Source: Falsiphaeobacter marinintestinus (GTDB lineage: Bacteria > Pseudomonadota > Alphaproteobacteria > Rhodobacterales > Rhodobacteraceae). From it: DNA of 64,000 bases. The stretch covers positions 248,001-312,000 of the forward strand of contig NZ_VOGO01000006.1 of NCBI RefSeq assembly GCF_007923355.1, in the 5' to 3' direction. Each line of letters opens with the position of its first letter. Within the stretch, counting starts at the first letter, position 1. The notes below the pieces were generated by a model that was not told the DNA's origin, searched no databases, and worked only from the letters and a program-made list of their open reading frames with translations. Positions 1 through 8,682 of the stretch are shown piece after piece. A program made the translations under genes and the position numbers.

Positions 1-769
1 CTTCACCCTGTACCATCGGTGCCAGTGCTTCCTGCCAGGAATAAGCAGCATGGTTGTCGAGGAAGAAACCGGCATCCAGAAGCTCTTTCCAGTTGGCCAT
101 GGTGGCCCTGACGCGATCATCGGTCCAAGGGATTTCACCCTTGGTCAGCGCCATGTGGAAATCATAGCCATTGGTGCGCAGGTTCAGATAGTCGAACACG
201 CCGCCAGCGGTCCAAAGATACTTGGTGCCAATGGTGATCGGGGTGATGCCTGCGGCGGTCAGTTTGGCGCCGGCGGCCTTGAAGTCGTCCCAGTTTTTCG
301 GGACGGCAATGCCGTTGGCCTCGAAGATGTCCTTACGATAGTACACACCCCACTGATAATACGTATAGGGCACGCCCCAGATCTGGCCATCGATGGTCAT
401 GGACCCTTCGGACGAGGCCAGCGTTTCGTGCAAGTTGTGTTCGTCCCAGACATCGTCAACAGGCTCGAACAGGCCGGCGTTGACATAGGGCAGCATCCGG
501 TTGCCTGCATACCAGTTCGCCAGATCCGGGGCATCTGCGGTCAGAAAGTTGCGGATCGAGGTTTTGTATCCTTCGTGGTCAAACAGGTTCCAGGTGACCT
601 CGACGTCGGGATTTTCGGCTTCAAAGCCTGCAATCAGGGCTTCGAATGCGGCTTTGGGGGCAGGGTCCGATGTATCCGTATTTATGACCAGCTCACCTGC
701 AAAGAGCGGCGATGCAAGCAAAGTCGAAGCAGCGAACGCGGCCGCCAGGGTCTTGGTGCGATGGAACAT
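1..769 (-). CDS. Sugar ABC transporter substrate-binding protein (partial)
   Basis: Reading the minus strand from the ATG at 769 gives 256 codons open to the left edge, so the C-terminus is missing. The N-terminus (MFHRTKTLAAAFAAST..., Ala-rich, ending near LFAGEL) is a clear signal peptide, and the mature part begins ELVINTDTSDPAP, with WGVPYTYYQWGVYYRKDIF further in, as in family 1 carbohydrate-binding proteins that deliver sugars or polyols to ABC permeases in the periplasm. A GGAGGAAACC ribosome site sits just before the ATG. The permease genes would lie beyond the left edge. It diverges from the IclR gene. The exact sugar cannot be read from the sequence. Confidence 0.85.
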   Translation of the reverse strand, partial: MFHRTKTLAAAFAASTLLASPLFAGELVINTDTSDPAPKAAFEALIAGFEAENPDVEVTWNLFDHEGYKTSIRNFLTADAPDLANWYAGNRMLPYVNAGLFEPVDDVWDEHNLHETLASSEGSMTIDGQIWGVPYTYYQWGVYYRKDIFEANGIAVPKNWDDFKAAGAKLTAAGITPITIGTKYLWTAGGVFDYLNLRTNGYDFHMALTKGEIPWTDDRVRATMANWKELLDAGFFLDNHAAYSWQEALAPMVQGE

Positions 770-823
770 GGTTTCCTCCCTTGATGTCCCTCTGATCCGC
801 CGTCTCCGGCGGGGTTAACAAAA

Positions 824-840
824 GTTCCAAATAATGGAAC
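824..840. promoter_or_regulatory. Palindromic operator candidate for the IclR regulator
   Basis: GTTCCA-N5-TGGAAC is a perfect inverted repeat in the gap between the divergent binding-protein gene and the IclR gene. TTCCA/TGGAA half-sites are common for IclR-family regulators, so it is the natural operator for both transcripts. Binding itself is inferred. Confidence 0.55.
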
Positions 841-934
841 ATGATATCAACTATTGAAAACAGTGCAGGACGCAGATACCTATGTCAACAGTTTCGCATT
901 TCGGGGATTTTCAGGGCAGGGAGGGTCATTTCTG

Positions 935-1714
935 ATGAATAAGCAGGCATCTGGCGATGGCACTGTCGGCAAAGCCCTGGATATCCTGGATATGGTGGCC
1001 GAAATCGGCCGCCCGGTTCGCTTTTCGGATTTGCTTGAGCAAAGCCCGCACCCCAAGGCCACGCTGTATCGGTTTCTTCAGACCCTGACGAACCAGGGCA
1101 TGTTGAAATATGATGGCGAGCGTCAGACCTATTCGCTGGGTTTGCGTTTGGTCCGGTTGGCGCATCAGGCATGGGCGCAAAGTTCTCTGGCCCCTCTGGC
1201 GCGGCTGCATCTTGAGGCGCTTGCCGTCGAAACTGGCGAAACCATCCATCTTGCGCAGATGGAGAACGGACAGGTTCTGTTCATCGATAAATGCCGCAGC
1301 TCTAATCGGTTTGACACGCTGGCGCAGGCGGGTCGTATTGCCCCGGCGCATTGTACGGGCGTCGGAAAAGCAATTCTGGCGCACCTGACGCCAGAACGAT
1401 TTGACCGCGCCATGTCGCATCAGACCTATCTGAAATTCACCTCGGCAACGCACGATACTGCAGACGGCGTGATGGCTGAATTCGACCAGATCCGCGCAGA
1501 AGGGGTGGCCTATGACCGCGAAGAGCATGAAGATGGCATCATTTCCATTGCCGCGCCCATTTTCACCCAAAGTGGTCGCGTGATCGGGGCCATATCGATT
1601 GTGTCGTCCACGTCGCGACGCTCGCTTGAGGACCTGACGGCCTTCAAACCGCAACTCATAGAAACTGCCGGAAAGATCGGGGCCGAAGCCTCGGCCTGGC
1701 AGTTCCCGTCCTGA
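935..1714 (+). CDS. IclR family transcriptional regulator
   Basis: The 259-residue product starts at the ATG at 935, which has an AGGGAGG site upstream; an in-frame start at 854 would add 27 residues that do not look like protein. The N-terminal winged helix (KALDILDMVAEIG, then PKATLYRFLQTLTNQGMLKY) is followed by the IclR effector-binding domain (IHLAQMENGQVLFIDKC, HCTGVGKAILAHL, YDREEHEDGIISIAAPIF). IclR proteins repress or activate neighbouring catabolic genes in response to a small metabolite. It lies 16 bases before the ATPase gene and diverges from the sugar-binding protein gene, so it probably controls this transporter. Confidence 0.9.
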   Translation: MNKQASGDGTVGKALDILDMVAEIGRPVRFSDLLEQSPHPKATLYRFLQTLTNQGMLKYDGERQTYSLGLRLVRLAHQAWAQSSLAPLARLHLEALAVETGETIHLAQMENGQVLFIDKCRSSNRFDTLAQAGRIAPAHCTGVGKAILAHLTPERFDRAMSHQTYLKFTSATHDTADGVMAEFDQIRAEGVAYDREEHEDGIISIAAPIFTQSGRVIGAISIVSSTSRRSLEDLTAFKPQLIETAGKIGAEASAWQFPS

Positions 1715-1730
1715 CTGATCGGAGAACCAC

Positions 1731-2792
1731 ATGTCTGGTGTCATCCTGAACCAAGTGATCAAACGGTATGGTGACGCTAAGGTTATCCATGGTGTTGATC
1801 TGGAAATCGAAGATGGTGAGTTCTGCGTTTTCGTTGGCCCGTCTGGCTGCGGCAAGTCCACGCTGTTGCGGATGGTGGCCGGTCTTGAAGAAACCTCGGC
1901 CGGTCAGATCAGCATCGGCGGTCGTGATGTAACCCGCGCGGACCCAGCAGATCGTGGGGTCGCAATGGTGTTTCAGACTTACGCGCTTTATCCGCATATG
2001 ACCGTGGAAGAAAACATGGGTTTCGGCCTGAAGATGAACGGCATGCCCAAGGCCGAAGTGGCCCGGAAGGTCGGCAAGGCTGCCGAAATCCTTCAGCTTG
2101 GCCCGTATCTCAAACGCAAACCCAAAGCTTTGTCAGGCGGGCAACGCCAGCGCGTGGCCATTGGCCGTGCGATCGTCCGTGGACCCGAGGTGTTCTTGTT
2201 TGACGAACCGTTGTCGAACCTCGACGCGGAACTGCGTGTCGACATGCGTGTTGAAATCGCCCGACTACATAAGGAAATCGGGGCCACGATGATCTATGTG
2301 ACCCATGATCAGGTCGAAGCGATGACGTTGGCAGACAAGATCGTTGTACTGCGTGCCGGCAAGATCGAACAGGTTGGCACCCCAATGCAATTGTATCAGA
2401 ATCCCGGCAACAAGTTCGTGGCCGGATTCATCGGATCGCCCAGCATGAATTTCCTGAATGGCGTTGTGAAAGATGGCAAGGTCTGTGTCACTGCGTTGGA
2501 CAACCGAATGGTGGAGAGCACAGTTGCCTTGCCTGCCGAGGGCCAGTCCGTCATCGTCGGCCTGCGGCCTCAAAACATCACGGTTCGGGAAGCGGAGTCG
2601 ACGGTGAGCATTGAAATCCGCGAACGTTTGGGCGGCGTTGCTTATGATTACATGAGCACATCAACCAAAGAACGGATCGTGGTGGAAACGAAGGGGGATG
2701 AAGCGATCCCCATCGGCACAAATGTTGCGTTGGACTTCGACCCGGCATCGGCGATGGTCTTCGACGCCGAAACCGAAGCGCGCCTGAGGTAA
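1731..2792 (+). CDS. ugpC: Sugar ABC transporter ATP-binding protein, UgpC/MsmX type
   Basis: The 353-residue protein has Walker A GPSGCGKST, signature LSGGQRQRVAIGRAI, Walker B FLFDEPLSNLDAEL, a switch histidine in YVTHDQVEAMTLADKI, and a C-terminal TOBE region. This is the ATPase type that energises CUT1 sugar or glycerol-3-phosphate importers. A GGAG site lies 6 bases before the ATG and it is in an operon with the IclR gene. Unusually it is separated from the permease genes, which should lie left of the window with the divergent binding protein. The symbol reflects the family name, not proven substrate. Confidence 0.9.
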   Translation: MSGVILNQVIKRYGDAKVIHGVDLEIEDGEFCVFVGPSGCGKSTLLRMVAGLEETSAGQISIGGRDVTRADPADRGVAMVFQTYALYPHMTVEENMGFGLKMNGMPKAEVARKVGKAAEILQLGPYLKRKPKALSGGQRQRVAIGRAIVRGPEVFLFDEPLSNLDAELRVDMRVEIARLHKEIGATMIYVTHDQVEAMTLADKIVVLRAGKIEQVGTPMQLYQNPGNKFVAGFIGSPSMNFLNGVVKDGKVCVTALDNRMVESTVALPAEGQSVIVGLRPQNITVREAESTVSIEIRERLGGVAYDYMSTSTKERIVVETKGDEAIPIGTNVALDFDPASAMVFDAETEARLR

Positions 2793-2861
2793 GCTGCATT
2801 TTCCCGCAGCAGCAGATAAAATGGGAGAAAACGGTGCTGGGACTTAAACGAAACGGGGCGG

Positions 2862-4376
2862 TTACGGGGTGAACATTTCCCGATACTGGTCGCGCAGGAT
2901 GTTCTTCTGAACTTTCCCCATGGTGTTGCGCGGCAGTTCGTCGATCAGGATCAGCTGGCGGGGGTGTTTGAACCGGGCCAGCGATGTGCGAACGGCTTGC
3001 ATCATGCCGTCCAGATCCGGGGACTGACCGTTTTCAGGTACAATGATCCCCAGCACGGTCTCTCCAAAATCAGGATGCGGCACGCCGATCACGGCACTTT
3101 CCAGAACCCCGGGCTGGTCGTCCAGCACCAGTTCGATTTCCTTGGGATAGATATTGTACCCGCCCGAGATGATCAGATCCTTGTTTCGGCCAACAATCTG
3201 AACATAGCCGTCGTGGTCAGTTTTCCCAAGGTCGCCGGTTATGAAAAACCCGTCCGCCCGCAGCTCGGCCGCGGTTTTCTCGGGCATTTGCCAATAGCCT
3301 TTGAATACGTTCGGACCACGAACTTCGATCTGCCCGATCTCACCGGTCGGCAGTGTTTTACCCGTGTCGGGATCGGTGATCTTCAACTCGACGCCGGGCA
3401 ACGGCAGCCCGACCGTGCCAGCGCGCCGATCACCGTCATAGGGGTTCGAGGTGTTCATGTTGGTTTCGGTCATGCCATAGCGTTCAAGGATGCGGTGTCC
3501 GGTCAGGGTTTCGAACTGAACATGGGTTTCTGCCAGAAGCGGGGCCGAGCCGGACACAAACAGGCGCATGTGCGCTGTCAGATCGCGGGTAAACCGGTCA
3601 TCTGACAAAAGGCGGGTATAGAACGTCGGAACCCCCATCATCGTTGTCGTTTTCGGCATCCATTCGATGATCTGATCGACGTCGAATTTCGGCAGAAAGA
3701 CCATGCTGCCGCCTGCGGCAAGCGTCACGTTTGAGGCCACGAACAGCCCATGGGTGTGAAAGATCGGCAGGGCGTGCAGCAGCACATCGGCATCGGTGAA
3801 CCGCCATTCGTCCACCAGCGTTTGCGCATTGGACAAAAGGTTGGCTTGCGTCAGCATCGCGCCTTTTGAGCGCCCTGTGGTGCCTGACGTGTACAGAAAG
3901 GCCGCAAGATCATCGCCGGTCCGGTTAACAGTGTCGAACTGCGCGGGCATCGCGCGCGCCTGATCTATCAAGGTGCCGCTGCCATTGGCATCCAGCGTTT
4001 CGATCTGTGCACCCAGGCTTTGCGCGATCTGGGTCAGGCCAGACCGGCGGGCGGAATCGCAGATAATCAGGGCGGCGCCACTGTTTTCGATGAAATAGCT
4101 GAGCTCATCGACGGTATAGGCGGTGTTGAGCGGCAAAAAGACCAGCCCGGCCTGCGCGCAGGCGGCGTATATTGCCAGCGCTTCCGGGGATTTGTCGACC
4201 TGAACGGCAACACGGTCACCGGGTGCCAGCCCGATACGTGTCATCACATGGGCAATCCGGGCTCCCATCTCAAGAAACATCTCATGCGAGATCACTCGGC
4301 CGTCGGCAAGAAACAGGAATGGGGTCGATTTGCCCGAATGAACACCGAACAAGCCATCATAAAGGGGGTTCGACAT
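2862..4376 (-). CDS. matB: Malonyl-CoA synthetase MatB
   Basis: The 504-residue adenylate-forming enzyme joins malonate to CoA using ATP. Visible motifs are the P-loop YTSGTTGRSKG (residues 162-172), ALPIFHTHGLFVASN, ERYGMTETNMNTSNPYDGD, TGDLG, and the catalytic lysine in RNTMGKVQKN near the C-terminus. The overall match to Rhizobium and Rhodopseudomonas MatB is close, including the malonate-type active-site segment around LERYGMTETNMNTS. The ATG at 4376 is chosen because AAAGG precedes it and because homologues start here; the open frame extends 42 codons further upstream. It is the last gene of the malonate operon, 4 bases after matA. Confidence 0.95.
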   Translation of the reverse strand: MSNPLYDGLFGVHSGKSTPFLFLADGRVISHEMFLEMGARIAHVMTRIGLAPGDRVAVQVDKSPEALAIYAACAQAGLVFLPLNTAYTVDELSYFIENSGAALIICDSARRSGLTQIAQSLGAQIETLDANGSGTLIDQARAMPAQFDTVNRTGDDLAAFLYTSGTTGRSKGAMLTQANLLSNAQTLVDEWRFTDADVLLHALPIFHTHGLFVASNVTLAAGGSMVFLPKFDVDQIIEWMPKTTTMMGVPTFYTRLLSDDRFTRDLTAHMRLFVSGSAPLLAETHVQFETLTGHRILERYGMTETNMNTSNPYDGDRRAGTVGLPLPGVELKITDPDTGKTLPTGEIGQIEVRGPNVFKGYWQMPEKTAAELRADGFFITGDLGKTDHDGYVQIVGRNKDLIISGGYNIYPKEIELVLDDQPGVLESAVIGVPHPDFGETVLGIIVPENGQSPDLDGMMQAVRTSLARFKHPRQLILIDELPRNTMGKVQKNILRDQYREMFTP

Positions 4377-4380
4377 AGGG

Positions 4381-5640
4381 CTACCTTTCTTGGCTTGAGG
4401 GGATATCGACCGTTGCCGCCAACGCCCTGACATCCGCCGAAGCGACGACTTCGCGCGTGGTGGCAAAGCTTTCGTGATTCTGTGAGATCCGGGAAAGATC
4501 ATAGAGATAGTTCACCATCGTGCCGCCGGATTGGGCGCGACCCTTTTCCGACGTGTCAGCATCGGCGTGCACCGCATGGATGATGGCTCCGTTGCCCAGG
4601 TGAAACCGGGCGACCGGATCAAAGGGCAGCCCGTCCTGCGATTTTGCGGTCAGCAGGTAATGTGCGGCCAGGGCGGCCATGGAATCGGGTTTTTCGATGT
4701 CGGCGGTCAGATCCTGTTCCCGCATCCATCTGGTCAACTCAGGGATCGGGGACAGCGTGACAAAGGTTTCAAGACCGGGCAACTCTGCTGACAGGTCCGA
4801 CGCGACCTGTTTGATCAGTGAATTGCCGAACGAGATGCTGGCCAGCCCGGCCTGACAGTTCGAGATGGAATAGAAGACGGCTGTATCCGCCTCGTTCCCG
4901 GACATGGCTTCGCGGTCTTCGGCCAAAAGCGCCTGCACAGACCCCGGAATACCCCGGATCAGAGCGACTTCGACAAAGATCAGGGGTTCATCCGGCATTG
5001 CCGGGTGGAAAAAGCCAAAGCAGCGCCGGTCGCTGGGTTCCAGGCGGCGGCGCAGGTCGTCCCAACTGTCGATGGCATGAACTGCTTCATAGGCGGTGAT
5101 CTTTTCAAGGATATGCGCCGGGCTTTCCCAACTGATCGGACGCAGCACCAGAAAGCCGCGATTGAACCAGCTGGAAAACAGATGGCGGAAATCAAGGTCC
5201 AGCGCCTGCAGCTCTGGTTCACCCCGACCCAGCCGCAGCAGATCAGCCCGCATTTTCACGAGGGTTCCGGTGGCACCCGGAACATGGTTCAGTCTGCGGA
5301 TCAATTCCTGACGGGCGGGTTCCACGGCTGCGGCGAAGGCACGATAGCTGGCTTTGGACGGGTTTTGTTCATACTCGTCCAATGTGGTCCGCACGGTTTC
5401 CGGGTCGATGTTCATCGCGGTCGCGATATTGCGGAAGAACTCCAGTTTTGCGTCGTCCTCCATCGCCTGAAACCGAGACAGGATTTCCTTGGCCAGCGCC
5501 AACCCCGAGGTTTCTCCGGCTGACCCGACCAACGCGGCGGCCAGATCTTCCAAAGGGCGTCCATCCCAGTTGGAATCAGATGTTTCGCGCCTGTATCGCC
5601 GCTCGAATACGGTCGAAAGAAGGTCAGCAAGCAAGGTCAT
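4381..5640 (-). CDS. matA: Malonyl-CoA decarboxylase MatA
   Basis: The 419-residue enzyme converts malonyl-CoA to acetyl-CoA and CO2. Family segments seen are CFGFFHPAMPDEPLIFVEV, YSISNCQAGLASISFG, LAAHYLLTAK, and DPVARFHLGNGA followed by GRAQSGGTMVNYLYDL, which contain the usual active-site histidines and serine region. The start is the ATG at 5640, whose ATGA overlaps the matM stop codon, indicating translational coupling. The open frame continues upstream inside matM, but that extension is the matM shadow. Length is close to other bacterial decarboxylases. Confidence 0.95.
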   Translation of the reverse strand: MTLLADLLSTVFERRYRRETSDSNWDGRPLEDLAAALVGSAGETSGLALAKEILSRFQAMEDDAKLEFFRNIATAMNIDPETVRTTLDEYEQNPSKASYRAFAAAVEPARQELIRRLNHVPGATGTLVKMRADLLRLGRGEPELQALDLDFRHLFSSWFNRGFLVLRPISWESPAHILEKITAYEAVHAIDSWDDLRRRLEPSDRRCFGFFHPAMPDEPLIFVEVALIRGIPGSVQALLAEDREAMSGNEADTAVFYSISNCQAGLASISFGNSLIKQVASDLSAELPGLETFVTLSPIPELTRWMREQDLTADIEKPDSMAALAAHYLLTAKSQDGLPFDPVARFHLGNGAIIHAVHADADTSEKGRAQSGGTMVNYLYDLSRISQNHESFATTREVVASADVRALAATVDIPSSQER

Positions 5641-6953
5641 ATCGCGCCTCCCATCACCATGTTTGGCAGCCAAGTGGCCAGTCCGGGGAACATGCACAAT
5701 AGAATAATGGCGATTATCATGCACGCCACATAGGGCAAAGACCCCATGAGGATTGTCTTCAGCGAAATATCGGGCGCGATGCCGTTGATGACATACAGGT
5801 TCAAACCGACGGGCGGTGAGATCAGGCCGATCTCCATGTTGATGGTCAGCACAACCGCGAACCAGATCGGATCGAACCCGGCGGTGGTGATGATCGGCAA
5901 CAGGATCGGGGCGGCCATCAGGATCACCGCGACCGGCGGCAGGAAGAAGCCCGCGATCAGCAGGAATACGTTGACCGCGCCCATCAAAACCCAGCGGTTC
6001 ACATCCAGCGTGCCGATCCATTCGGCAATCGACTGGGTGATGAAAAGCGAACTCAGCATGTAGGAAAACACACCCGCAGCCGCGATGATGAACAGGATCA
6101 TCACCGATTCCTTGGTGCTGTCGCGCAATACCGCCCACAGATCAGCCGGGTTCCACAGCTTATAGATGACCATCGCGATGATCAGACACAAAAGCGCGCC
6201 AACAGCAGCCGTTTCCGAAGGAGTCGCGATGCCGCCATACATGGCGTAAAGCACACCAAGAATGATCAGCAGAAACGGGATCACGCGGGGCAGAATCTCG
6301 AACCGTTCGGCCCAGGTATAACTCCCCGACGCCAAAAGCTCGGCATCGCCGGATTTCCACGTTGAATACAGTGACCAGGCCATGAACAGGCCGACCAGCA
6401 ACAGGCCGGGGATGACACCGGCCAGAAACAGACGTCCGATCGAGGTTTCGGTAGCGATGCCGTAAACGATCATGGTGACCGATGGCGGGATCAGGATGCC
6501 AAGTGTGCCGCCAGCCGCGATGGACCCGGCAGCGACCCCGTCAGGATACCCGCGTTTGCGCATCTCGGGGATGCCCATTTTACCAATTGCGGCGCAGGTG
6601 GCCGGGGATGACCCCGACATCGCCGCAAACAACGCGCAGGCGCCAAGGTTTGAAACGACCAGCCCGCCGGGAACGCGGGTCAGCCAGCGTTCCAGCGCTT
6701 CGTAGAGGTCAGCACCAGCGCGGGTTGAGGCGATGGACGACCCCATGATGATGAACATCGGGATCGACAACAGCGCGAAATTGTCCAGCTTTCCGAACAG
6801 GATTTCGGGCATCAGTTCCAGCGACCGCATCCCGTCAAACGCGATCAGGAACCCGGCCGACACAATCAGCAACCCGATGGCGACGGAGACGCCGGAAAAC
6901 AGCACCATGATGGTGACAAGGGCAACCAGCCCTCCCAGTGTGAGCGGATCCAT
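5637..6953 (-). CDS. TRAP transporter large permease, malonate type (DctM)
   Basis: The 438-residue, very hydrophobic protein has about 12 membrane segments of the DctM type, with AAMSGSSPATCAAIGKMG, GGTLGILIPPSVTMIVYG and ISPPVGLNLYVINGIAPD, which are diagnostic. It is the Na+-coupled membrane subunit of a TRAP importer. The start at 6953 (MDPLTLGGLV) follows the matQ stop by two bases; an upstream in-frame extension is a shadow of matQ. The setting between matQ and matA marks it as the malonate permease subunit (matM in Sinorhizobium nomenclature). Confidence 0.92.
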   Translation of the reverse strand: MDPLTLGGLVALVTIMVLFSGVSVAIGLLIVSAGFLIAFDGMRSLELMPEILFGKLDNFALLSIPMFIIMGSSIASTRAGADLYEALERWLTRVPGGLVVSNLGACALFAAMSGSSPATCAAIGKMGIPEMRKRGYPDGVAAGSIAAGGTLGILIPPSVTMIVYGIATETSIGRLFLAGVIPGLLLVGLFMAWSLYSTWKSGDAELLASGSYTWAERFEILPRVIPFLLIILGVLYAMYGGIATPSETAAVGALLCLIIAMVIYKLWNPADLWAVLRDSTKESVMILFIIAAAGVFSYMLSSLFITQSIAEWIGTLDVNRWVLMGAVNVFLLIAGFFLPPVAVILMAAPILLPIITTAGFDPIWFAVVLTINMEIGLISPPVGLNLYVINGIAPDISLKTILMGSLPYVACMIIAIILLCMFPGLATWLPNMVMGGAI

Positions 6954-6955
6954 TG

Positions 6956-7501
6956 TTATACTTCCAGTCCAAAGGGGGCTTCGATACGCAGGATAAGCGC
7001 GACCAGATCGGCGATCATCTGCAGGAGCAGCAGGCCAAATCCGACAGGCAGAGCCAGATAGGGGATCCAAAGACGCACGCCCCAGATCGTGTCAGACCGC
7101 CAGCCTCGGTCCCACGCGAAATGCCAGTATTCATACCCGTACCACAGCATCACGGCCACGATAGAAATCGACAGAACCGACGTGAAAACCGCCAGCACAA
7201 ACCGCGGTTTCGGAGGCAGCGACAGCGGAATCAGATCGACGTTCACATGTCCGCGCAAACGTTGCACATACGGCAACCCGACAAGGGTGGCGGCGATCAC
7301 CAGATAGATCACGGCTTCGGTTTGCCACACGGTGGATCCGTTCAGCACAAAGCGCACGATGATCATCTGGCAGGTGATAGCAACGGCGGCGACAATCATG
7401 GCCGCAGAACACCAGCCTGCCAGTGTCGAAATGGCAGCAACGACGCGCAGGAACGGATTGTTCCCGGTCTGCGCAACACGGGCTGAGGTTTGTCCGGCCA
7501 T
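6956..7501 (-). CDS. TRAP transporter small permease, malonate type (DctQ)
   Basis: The 181-residue protein has four membrane segments (about residues 24-46, 60-78, 100-120 and 140-165) with the DctQ hallmark pattern around VWQTEAVIYLVIAATLVGLPYV as seen in two shorter pieces, and RGHVNVDLI. It bridges the binding protein and the large permease. An AGGAGG site precedes the ATG at 7501. It is the second gene of the malonate operon (matQ), separated from the binding-protein gene by 57 bases containing a GC-rich hairpin. Confidence 0.92.
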   Translation of the reverse strand: MAGQTSARVAQTGNNPFLRVVAAISTLAGWCSAAMIVAAVAITCQMIIVRFVLNGSTVWQTEAVIYLVIAATLVGLPYVQRLRGHVNVDLIPLSLPPKPRFVLAVFTSVLSISIVAVMLWYGYEYWHFAWDRGWRSDTIWGVRLWIPYLALPVGFGLLLLQMIADLVALILRIEAPFGLEV

Positions 7502-7528
7502 TCTGGCCTCCTGAATTCTTGGGGTGGT

Positions 7529-7549
7529 GGGGCGGCCTATGACCGCCCC
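7529..7549 (-). other. Intergenic stem-loop between malonate binding protein and matQ
   Basis: Perfect 7-base stem (GGGGCGG / CCGCCCC) with a 7-base loop. It lies in the transcript just after the binding-protein stop codon and has no T-run, so it is more likely a 3' mRNA stabiliser or partial attenuator than a full terminator. That role is inferred from position. Confidence 0.55.
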
Positions 7550-7558
7550 TGAACCGTA

Positions 7559-8545
7559 TCAATCGACGGCGAGCGCCATATCCAGCAACTGCTGACCATC
7601 AGGAACTTCTTCGACGAACTTTTTGTACGACGTTTCCATCGCCAACTGACGCCATGCATCGAAGTCTTCTGCGCTCATTTCGGCAATCTCGACACCAGCG
7701 TCGGCGAAGACTTTGGCCGACGCCGCGTCCTGACCCTTGGCGTTCTCAAGGTAATACGCTTCGGCTTTGGCAGAGGCGGCCAGCAAAGCAGCCTGCTGGT
7801 CAGCATTCAGTCCGTCAAAGGTGCTCTTGTTCATCAACAACGGCTGATACATGAACCATAGCGCCACATCGCCCGCAGGCGTATAGCACGCGACCTGTTC
7901 GTAGATCCGATAGGACACGAAGGACGAAGACGATGTGTTCGCGGCCTGCAGAACGCCGGTCTGCATCGCGTTGTAGATTTCGGACGACGCCATTGACGCG
8001 ATCGACGCGCCAGCACCTGCCAGCATCTGTTCGAACGACTTGCCTGCGGCGCGGGTTTGCAGACCTTTCACATCGTCGGGTGCCGTGATGCACTTTTCCT
8101 TGCCGGCGAAACCGCCAGCCAGATAGCCATGCACCAGAACCATAACGTCGTCATCGGCCATCTTGGCTTCTAGCGCTTCCATGAAGGGCGAATTGCTCAG
8201 CCGTGCCGCGTGGTCGTGGTTCTTCACCAGTCCGGGCATCAGCGTCAGGTTATAAGCGGGCTGTTGACCACCCGCATAGCTTAGCGGAAGCACGGTCATG
8301 TCCAGCTGGCCACGGCTAAGCGGCTTGTACTGCTCGCGCGGTTTGAACAGCGATTTTGAGCCGAAGATCTTGATCTCAAGATCGACGTTGGCTGCTGCGA
8401 CCTCGTCGGCCACGATCTGCGCGACCTGATGACGGATGTCCTTGTTCGACCACTGGTGCGACAAACGCAATTCTTCTGCACTGGCCAATGTGCCCGCAGA
8501 TGCAAGCGCCACGGCGGCAACGGCCGTTTTCAGCAAAGATTTCAT
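7559..8545 (-). CDS. TRAP transporter substrate-binding protein, malonate type (DctP)
   Basis: The 328-residue exported protein has a signal peptide (MKSLLKTAVAAVALASAG, cleavage near ASA) and DctP features: IFGSKSLFKPREQYKPLSRG, DVKGLQTRAAGKSFEQML with the conserved substrate-gripping arginine, and IYNAMQTGVLQAANTSSSSF. A GGAGGAAATT ribosome site precedes the ATG. It is the first gene of matP-Q-M-A-B, whose enzymes point to malonate as ligand. Expression is probably controlled by the divergent GntR regulator. Confidence 0.92.
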   Translation of the reverse strand: MKSLLKTAVAAVALASAGTLASAEELRLSHQWSNKDIRHQVAQIVADEVAAANVDLEIKIFGSKSLFKPREQYKPLSRGQLDMTVLPLSYAGGQQPAYNLTLMPGLVKNHDHAARLSNSPFMEALEAKMADDDVMVLVHGYLAGGFAGKEKCITAPDDVKGLQTRAAGKSFEQMLAGAGASIASMASSEIYNAMQTGVLQAANTSSSSFVSYRIYEQVACYTPAGDVALWFMYQPLLMNKSTFDGLNADQQAALLAASAKAEAYYLENAKGQDAASAKVFADAGVEIAEMSAEDFDAWRQLAMETSYKKFVEEVPDGQQLLDMALAVD

Positions 8546-8624
8546 AATTTCCTCCCAAAGAATCCCACACGGCGCAGGCCGGGGGTGGCCGTAGGGTAGG
8601 GGCGAGGTGTTTCTTAAGTCAAGC

Positions 8625-8638
8625 TTTAGTATACAAGA
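8625..8638. promoter_or_regulatory. Probable MatR operator
   Basis: TTTAGTA-TACAAGA lies between the divergent matP and matR genes. It resembles the TCTTGTA/TACACGA palindrome remembered for Rhizobium MatR: 5 of 7 bases match on the left and 6 of 7 on the right, and the right half is the exact complement of the published left half. The seen part is the motif; binding is inferred. Confidence 0.6.
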
Positions 8639-8682
8639 ATTGCTTCCTTGAATTCCAAAACCACATTTGATAATGCGGAAAC

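Noticed and set aside
50-784. Plus-strand 244-codon frame at the left edge
   Set aside because: It is antisense to the sugar-binding protein gene, whose minus-strand reading has a signal peptide, ribosome site and family motifs.
926-1861. 311-codon minus-strand frame
   Set aside because: It lies opposite the IclR and ATPase genes and has no recognisable domain or ribosome site.
2793-2861. Possible terminator between the ATPase and matB genes
   Set aside because: Only a weak 5-base stem (GCTGC/GCAGC) without T-run was found.
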